Positions 6,510-8,994 of a stretch of 8,994 bases of DNA are shown here, in pieces (positions within the stretch are counted from its first letter, which is position 1; each line of letters opens with the position of its first letter). The position numbers were made by a program, and so were the translations under genes. Source of the stretch: Verrucomicrobiota bacterium (GTDB lineage Bacteria > Verrucomicrobiota > Verrucomicrobiia > Chthoniobacterales > UBA10450); assembly GCA_003219115.1 (NCBI GenBank), contig QHPN01000193.1, forward strand, positions 1 through 8,994. Direction: 5' to 3'. Below the pieces are notes generated by a model. The model saw nothing but the letters and a program-made list of their open reading frames with translations. It was not told the DNA's origin and did not search any database.

Positions 6510-7010
6510 TTAGTCAACTTCGATGAATTCCGGATCACCCGGGCAAATCATCTGTTCGCTGTAGACAAAGCCGTCCACGTCAACCGCGACCCAGCAGCTG
6601 TCCACGAAGACGAAGTAGGTGTTCCCGATCAACCGGAAATGGTTCGCTCCAAATCGTTGGATGAAGAACTCCTTCGGATGCCGCCCAAGGCTGAACACTT
6701 CACTGTGACGAGACCTGAACTCTTGTTTGTTCACGGTCGTTTTTTGGCTCGTGCTCGAGCGCGCTCTAGTTTCACCTTTGTTCACGTCCTGAGCGCGACC
6801 CTGAGCATTCGTCTGTCCACTTACGTTTGTGTCCGTCTCAGGTTTTGTCTGCGGTTTGTTCGACTCTTGCGCAGTACGCACCTTTTTCCCTTTCGCCGGC
6901 TCTGTCGCCTGCGTGTCGTTTGTCTGCCCCTGCGTCTGTTGCGGCTCCGCTGTCTGGCCTAACGCCATGAGCGGTAACCCCAATATTACTGTTAATGTCA
7001 GTATCTTCAT
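6510..7010 (-). CDS. Secreted hypothetical protein with disordered linker and conserved-looking C-terminal domain
   Basis: No named family recognised. The start is ATG at 7010-7008, preceded by GGGAGGAA five bases upstream on the minus strand, an excellent ribosome site; the frame is open 21 codons further but that part is not needed. The 166-residue product has a signal peptide (MKILTLTVILGLPLMALG, cleavage likely after ALG at 18), then a low-complexity region rich in Gln, Thr, Lys and Glu (19-95) without hydrophobic residues, then a compact C-terminal domain (about 96-166) with HSEVFSLGRHPKEFFIQRF and HFRLIGNTYFVFVDSCWVAV. Two cysteines (139, 156) could form a disulphide outside the cytoplasm. 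The architecture suggests a periplasmic or exported protein with a flexible spacer. It is monocistronic, ended by the terminator at 6452-6487. Function unknown. Confidence 0.82.
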   Translation of the reverse strand: MKILTLTVILGLPLMALGQTAEPQQTQGQTNDTQATEPAKGKKVRTAQESNKPQTKPETDTNVSGQTNAQGRAQDVNKGETRARSSTSQKTTVNKQEFRSRHSEVFSLGRHPKEFFIQRFGANHFRLIGNTYFVFVDSCWVAVDVDGFVYSEQMICPGDPEFIEVD

Positions 7011-7410
7011 TATTCCTCCCTTCCCCTGTACTTCGTATCTCCCAAAACCTTTGGTCCCCGAACCGGGCTTCAAAGTAAGCGATAAAAATTAAGAGATTAG
7101 AATAGAGTGCACGGGATGAGCGACTTAGAAGGGGTCCGAGCCGGACTGGCATTAGCGACGCGGCAGGAGCGTGTGAACGCGGGCAGTAAGCGAGTTTTCG
7201 GAGCGGGAAAAGATTTGAAAGGCTCGCATAAATTTAGCGGCATCTCGATCGACCATTCCGCGCCGGCAACCTCGTTAGCAGACGACCTTGTTTTGCTGCC
7301 GTGGTGGTTCAGCCTCGTAATTCCGCCGACCTTCGTGGATCAGGCGCACGGTTGGCGATAGATAAACTTCCAATTCCTTTCTGACTTCTGGCCTCGCACG
7401 GCCGCTCAGC
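7011..7410. other. 400-bp spacer, no clear gene
   Basis: It lies upstream of the secreted-protein gene and downstream of the tail-anchored-protein gene, both on the minus strand. The right flank of the Shine-Dalgarno (7011-7100) must hold the promoter of the former, but no clear -35/-10 is visible. A plus-strand frame at 7107-7361 is open but unconvincing. No repeats or strong hairpins with a T-tract were seen. Confidence 0.55.
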
Positions 7411-7764
7411 TCAGCGGTTAAGCAAAAGTACGATCAGCGCAATGAGCACCAGCGCGACGAAGAAGATTACCAGCCGCCATTGTCCCGGCGTCAGCAGACC
7501 GGCTCCGGCCGCATTCCTGGCGGCAACCATCCCGCCGCTGTCGTGCGCCAGTTTCATTGCATCTTCGTAGAGCTGACGCTCGGCGGCCGGCATCTTCTCA
7601 GGCGACGCGTACTCCCGCCCGTTGAACACGATCTTGGTGCTAACGGTTGCGCCTTCCGCGGCGATCGCTTTCTCGTAAGCGGAACGCGCTTCCGGCGGCA
7701 GCTCGTCCACGCTGGAGTACTCCTGCCCGTTGTAATTGATCCTTGTCTTAAGGTTGATCTTCAT
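7411..7764 (-). CDS. Tail-anchored protein with two tandem NGxEY repeats
   Basis: No named family recognised. The 117-residue product has two copies of a roughly 30-residue unit offset by 36: TRINYNGQEYSSVDELPP (7-24) and TKIVFNGREYASPEKMPA (43-60), each continuing to R..YE.A. Positions shared by both include T, I, NG, EY, S, P, R, YE and A (about 12 of 27). A Gly/Ala linker (76-96) leads to one C-terminal membrane helix (about 98-115, LVIFFVALVLIALIVLLL) ending in NR, with no signal peptide. So the repeats should face the cytoplasm, tail-anchored in the inner membrane. ATG at 7764-7762 is chosen; a TTG four codons upstream is open. Each repeat looks like a small beta-plus-helix motif that could bind a partner, but that is inference. 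It stands alone on the minus strand. Confidence 0.78.
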   Translation of the reverse strand: MKINLKTRINYNGQEYSSVDELPPEARSAYEKAIAAEGATVSTKIVFNGREYASPEKMPAAERQLYEDAMKLAHDSGGMVAARNAAGAGLLTPGQWRLVIFFVALVLIALIVLLLNR

Positions 7765-8126
7765 CTGTCGGACCAAAGCGGCCGTGTTCGATCATGGAGA
7801 AGTGTAAGCCGTTGTGCGAGGAATTTCGCATTCTCCTTTGCGATAACAAACTGTAACCGATAACTGGCAACATCGCTAATTCCATTCACCGATCACCGTT
7901 CACTGATTATCTCTTCCTTTCCATCTCCTAGCTCTTTGCTCCTTTGACCGCGGACCACTCACTACGCGACAACGAGACAATGCTGACAAATGGTCGGGAC
8001 CGGCGCGACGAAGTCGATTATTGCAAGTGTGATCGGGCCAGCGGCTTCGGCATCGCCTCCCTCTTCCTCCGACGCTTTTAAGCTCTTTCCCCCTACTCTC
8101 TGGCTCGTCGCTCCTCGGCCTGCGTC
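7765..8126. other. Spacer between the tail-anchored and SnoaL-like genes
   Basis: Divergent spacer without a credible gene. The plus-strand frame at 7990-8184 is low-complexity (Ser/Pro/Ala) and starts without a ribosome site. The spacer contains a heptamer repeat tract (7841-7910) and pyrimidine-rich sequence (7911-7945, 8050-8100). The promoter of the minus-strand gene should lie at about 7765-7830, but I see no convincing elements. Confidence 0.55.
7841..7910. repeat. Degenerate AAC/CAC-phased 7-bp repeat tract
   Basis: CTGTAAC, CGATAAC and TGGCAAC follow one another at 7851-7871, and CATTCAC, CGATCAC, CGTTCAC and TGATTAT follow at 7883-7910, all in exact 7-bp register within each block; another CGATAAC lies at 7841-7847. 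The consensus is close to YGATMAC. Units are too short and too variable for a CRISPR array, and no gene lies over them. Confidence 0.65.
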
Positions 8127-8145
8127 TATACGTGAGTCACGTATA
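8127..8145. promoter_or_regulatory. Perfect 19-bp palindrome, candidate operator
   Basis: TATACGTGAGTCACGTATA is a perfect inverted repeat with 9-base arms around one central base. It overlaps the expected -35 position of the extended -10 promoter ahead of the SnoaL-like gene, a typical place for a dimeric regulator to bind. The regulator is unknown and not encoded in the window. The spacing does not fit CRP/FNR sites. Confidence 0.6.
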
Positions 8146-8160
8146 TCATTATGTTATGCT
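8132..8160 (+). promoter_or_regulatory. Candidate extended -10 promoter of the SnoaL-like gene
   Basis: TGTTATGCT at 8152-8160 gives an extended -10 (TG, one base, TATGCT). The -35 at 17-bp spacing would be GTGAGT (8132-8137), weak and buried in the palindrome, as expected for a promoter that relies on the TG extension or on an activator. Transcription would start near 8167, giving a leader of about 50 nt that includes the ATAAC repeats. Confidence 0.45.
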
Positions 8161-8180
8161 AGGCACGTTGTATCTTTTCA

Positions 8181-8207
8181 ATAACAGATAACTAATAACC
8201 CGATAAC
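8181..8207 (+). repeat. Four ATAAC motifs at 7-8 bp spacing in the leader
   Basis: ATAAC occurs at 8181, 8188, 8195 and 8203, the last unit ending 12 bases before the ATG at 8220. Same AAC-phased heptamer pattern as 7841-7910. If transcribed it forms an A-rich, unstructured leader, which might aid translation where the Shine-Dalgarno (AGAAG) is weak. Confidence 0.6.
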
Positions 8208-8219
8208 AGAAGCGCGGAT

Positions 8220-8795
8220 ATGAACGATCAACATGAATCAGGAGCAGAACCGACGGACCGGCAAGAATTTTTGCAAAATCTTTGGGAGGAACATATGCGC
8301 CATGAATTCGCGACGCATAACACCGAGGACACCCTCGCCACCATGGTCGATGACGCTTACGTCAACCATATTCCGGTGTTGACTGGCGGTGTCGGTAAAG
8401 AGGCCCTGCGCGAGTTCTACTCGAAACGGTTCATCCCTCAGATGCCACCTGATACGGAAGTGACGCCAGTGTCGCGAACGATCGGCACTGATCAACTGGT
8501 CGACGAAATGATTTTCAAATTTACGCACACGATGCGGATGGATTGGATGTTGCCCGGCGTTGCGCCCACGGGGAGGCGCGTGGAAATACCGTTGGTGGCG
8601 ATTGTGCGCTTCAGGGAGAACAAGCTTGCCCACGAACATATTTATTGGGATCAAGCTTCGGTCCTGGTCCAACTCGGCTTGCTTGATCCGAACAATTTGC
8701 CCGTGGCTGGCATCGAAACCGCCCGCAAAGTTCTCGACAACAGTTTGCCGTGCAATGCCCTTATGGAACGCGCCCGGTCGCTCAATCCCGTTTAA
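8220..8795 (+). CDS. SnoaL/NTF2-like protein (polyketide-cyclase-like fold)
   Basis: A 191-residue cytosolic protein with one NTF2-like cone domain (about 18-160). It matches the SnoaL-like subgroup sometimes annotated as carboxymethylenebutenolidase-associated: LWEEHMRHEF near the start, NHIPVLTGGVG (49-59), LREFYSKRFIPQMPPDTE (63-80), VSRTIGTDQLVDEM (84-97), FTHTMRMDWMLPG (101-113), PTGRRVEIPLVAIVRF (116-131) and HEHIYWDQASVL (138-149), then a C-terminal helix tail. His, Asp and Glu residues (103, 138, 140, 144) line what would be the pocket. Family members are isomerases, hydratases or simple ligand binders, and no reaction can be assigned. The ATG at 8220 has only a weak AGAAG upstream. 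The gene is monocistronic as far as seen, with no dienelactone hydrolase neighbour here. Probably controlled through the palindrome at 8127-8145. Confidence 0.88.
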   Translation: MNDQHESGAEPTDRQEFLQNLWEEHMRHEFATHNTEDTLATMVDDAYVNHIPVLTGGVGKEALREFYSKRFIPQMPPDTEVTPVSRTIGTDQLVDEMIFKFTHTMRMDWMLPGVAPTGRRVEIPLVAIVRFRENKLAHEHIYWDQASVLVQLGLLDPNNLPVAGIETARKVLDNSLPCNALMERARSLNPV

Positions 8796-8994
8796 GTGCG
8801 CCGCCCTAGCTTCTTATTTTTCCAGGATTCCAGCGTTTCGCTTTTCTTTATGCAGAAGGATGAAACGGATCTACGGAAGCGAACAAAGGATTTTGCGCTT
8901 CACATTGTCCGGGTGTTTTCCACTCTTGCCAAAACGACGGAAGCACAGGTCGCTTCCTCCTTCTTAGTTCTGCCTTTCCTAGTGCACTGACACA

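Noticed and set aside
7107..7361. Plus-strand 84-codon frame (GTG start, or ATG 7116)
   Set aside because: Weak third-position bias, frequent TTA codons, poor ribosome site and no recognisable domain. Possible but not supported.
7402..7417. Hairpin CCGCT/AGCGG over the stop of the tail-anchored gene
   Set aside because: Only five base pairs and no T-tract on the minus strand, so not a terminator.
7990..8184. Plus-strand 64-codon frame ahead of the SnoaL-like gene
   Set aside because: Low-complexity product, no ribosome site, and it runs through the palindrome and promoter.
7841..8207. Possible CRISPR array suggested by the regular short repeats
   Set aside because: Units are 7 bp, degenerate and contiguous with no spacers of 25-40 bp, and there are no cas genes.
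8796..8994. Open frames and small hairpin (GGAAGC/GCTTCC at 8939-8957) in the right-hand tail
   Set aside because: Frames at 8560-8967 and 8796-8990 lack protein-like features. The hairpin has six base pairs and only a mixed T/C tail 140 bp behind the stop, too weak to call a terminator.

Overview
The window looks like ordinary chromosomal sequence from a moderately GC-rich, non-model soil bacterium. I lean towards Verrucomicrobiota (Chthoniobacterales-like), with Acidobacteriota as the alternative. The clues are a long duplicated orphan permease of the MacB/FtsX type, a short CBS-MgtE transporter with an unusual pore motif, long gene-poor spacers with degenerate 7-bp repeats and palindromic repeats, and small lineage-specific proteins. 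There is no rRNA or other taxonomic marker, so this placement is an inference.

Layout. Positions 1-1673 (minus strand) hold a two-gene unit: mtnA (methylthioribose-1-phosphate isomerase) followed by a class II aldolase/adducin-family gene that starts inside the mtnA stop codon and runs off the left edge. This is a 5-thioribose/5-deoxyribose salvage unit. A 302-bp spacer with a strong palindrome separates it from a large minus-strand ADOP-type permease (1976-4564). A 470-bp divergent spacer with palindromic repeats leads to a plus-strand CBS-MgtE magnesium transporter-like gene (5035-5991), which ends in a long hairpin. A small doubtful plus-strand ORF (6141-6359) follows. A clear terminator (6452-6487) serves the minus-strand gene for a secreted protein with a low-complexity linker (6510-7010). 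After a 400-bp spacer comes a minus-strand tail-anchored protein made of two copies of a ~30-residue repeat (7411-7764). A 455-bp spacer carries heptamer repeats and an extended -10 promoter overlapped by a perfect 19-bp palindrome, and leads to a plus-strand SnoaL/NTF2-like gene (8220-8795). The last 199 bases hold no convincing gene.

The genes do not form one system. Only mtnA and the aldolase are clearly functionally linked. The most interesting items are the MgtE-like protein with a replaced pore motif and an apparently shortened first membrane hairpin, the operator-like palindrome upstream of the SnoaL-like gene, the AAC-phased heptamer repeats shared by several spacers, the dispersed palindromic repeat family, and two uncharacterised small envelope proteins. 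I found no CRISPR array, tRNA, rRNA, insertion sequence or convincing novel defence system.
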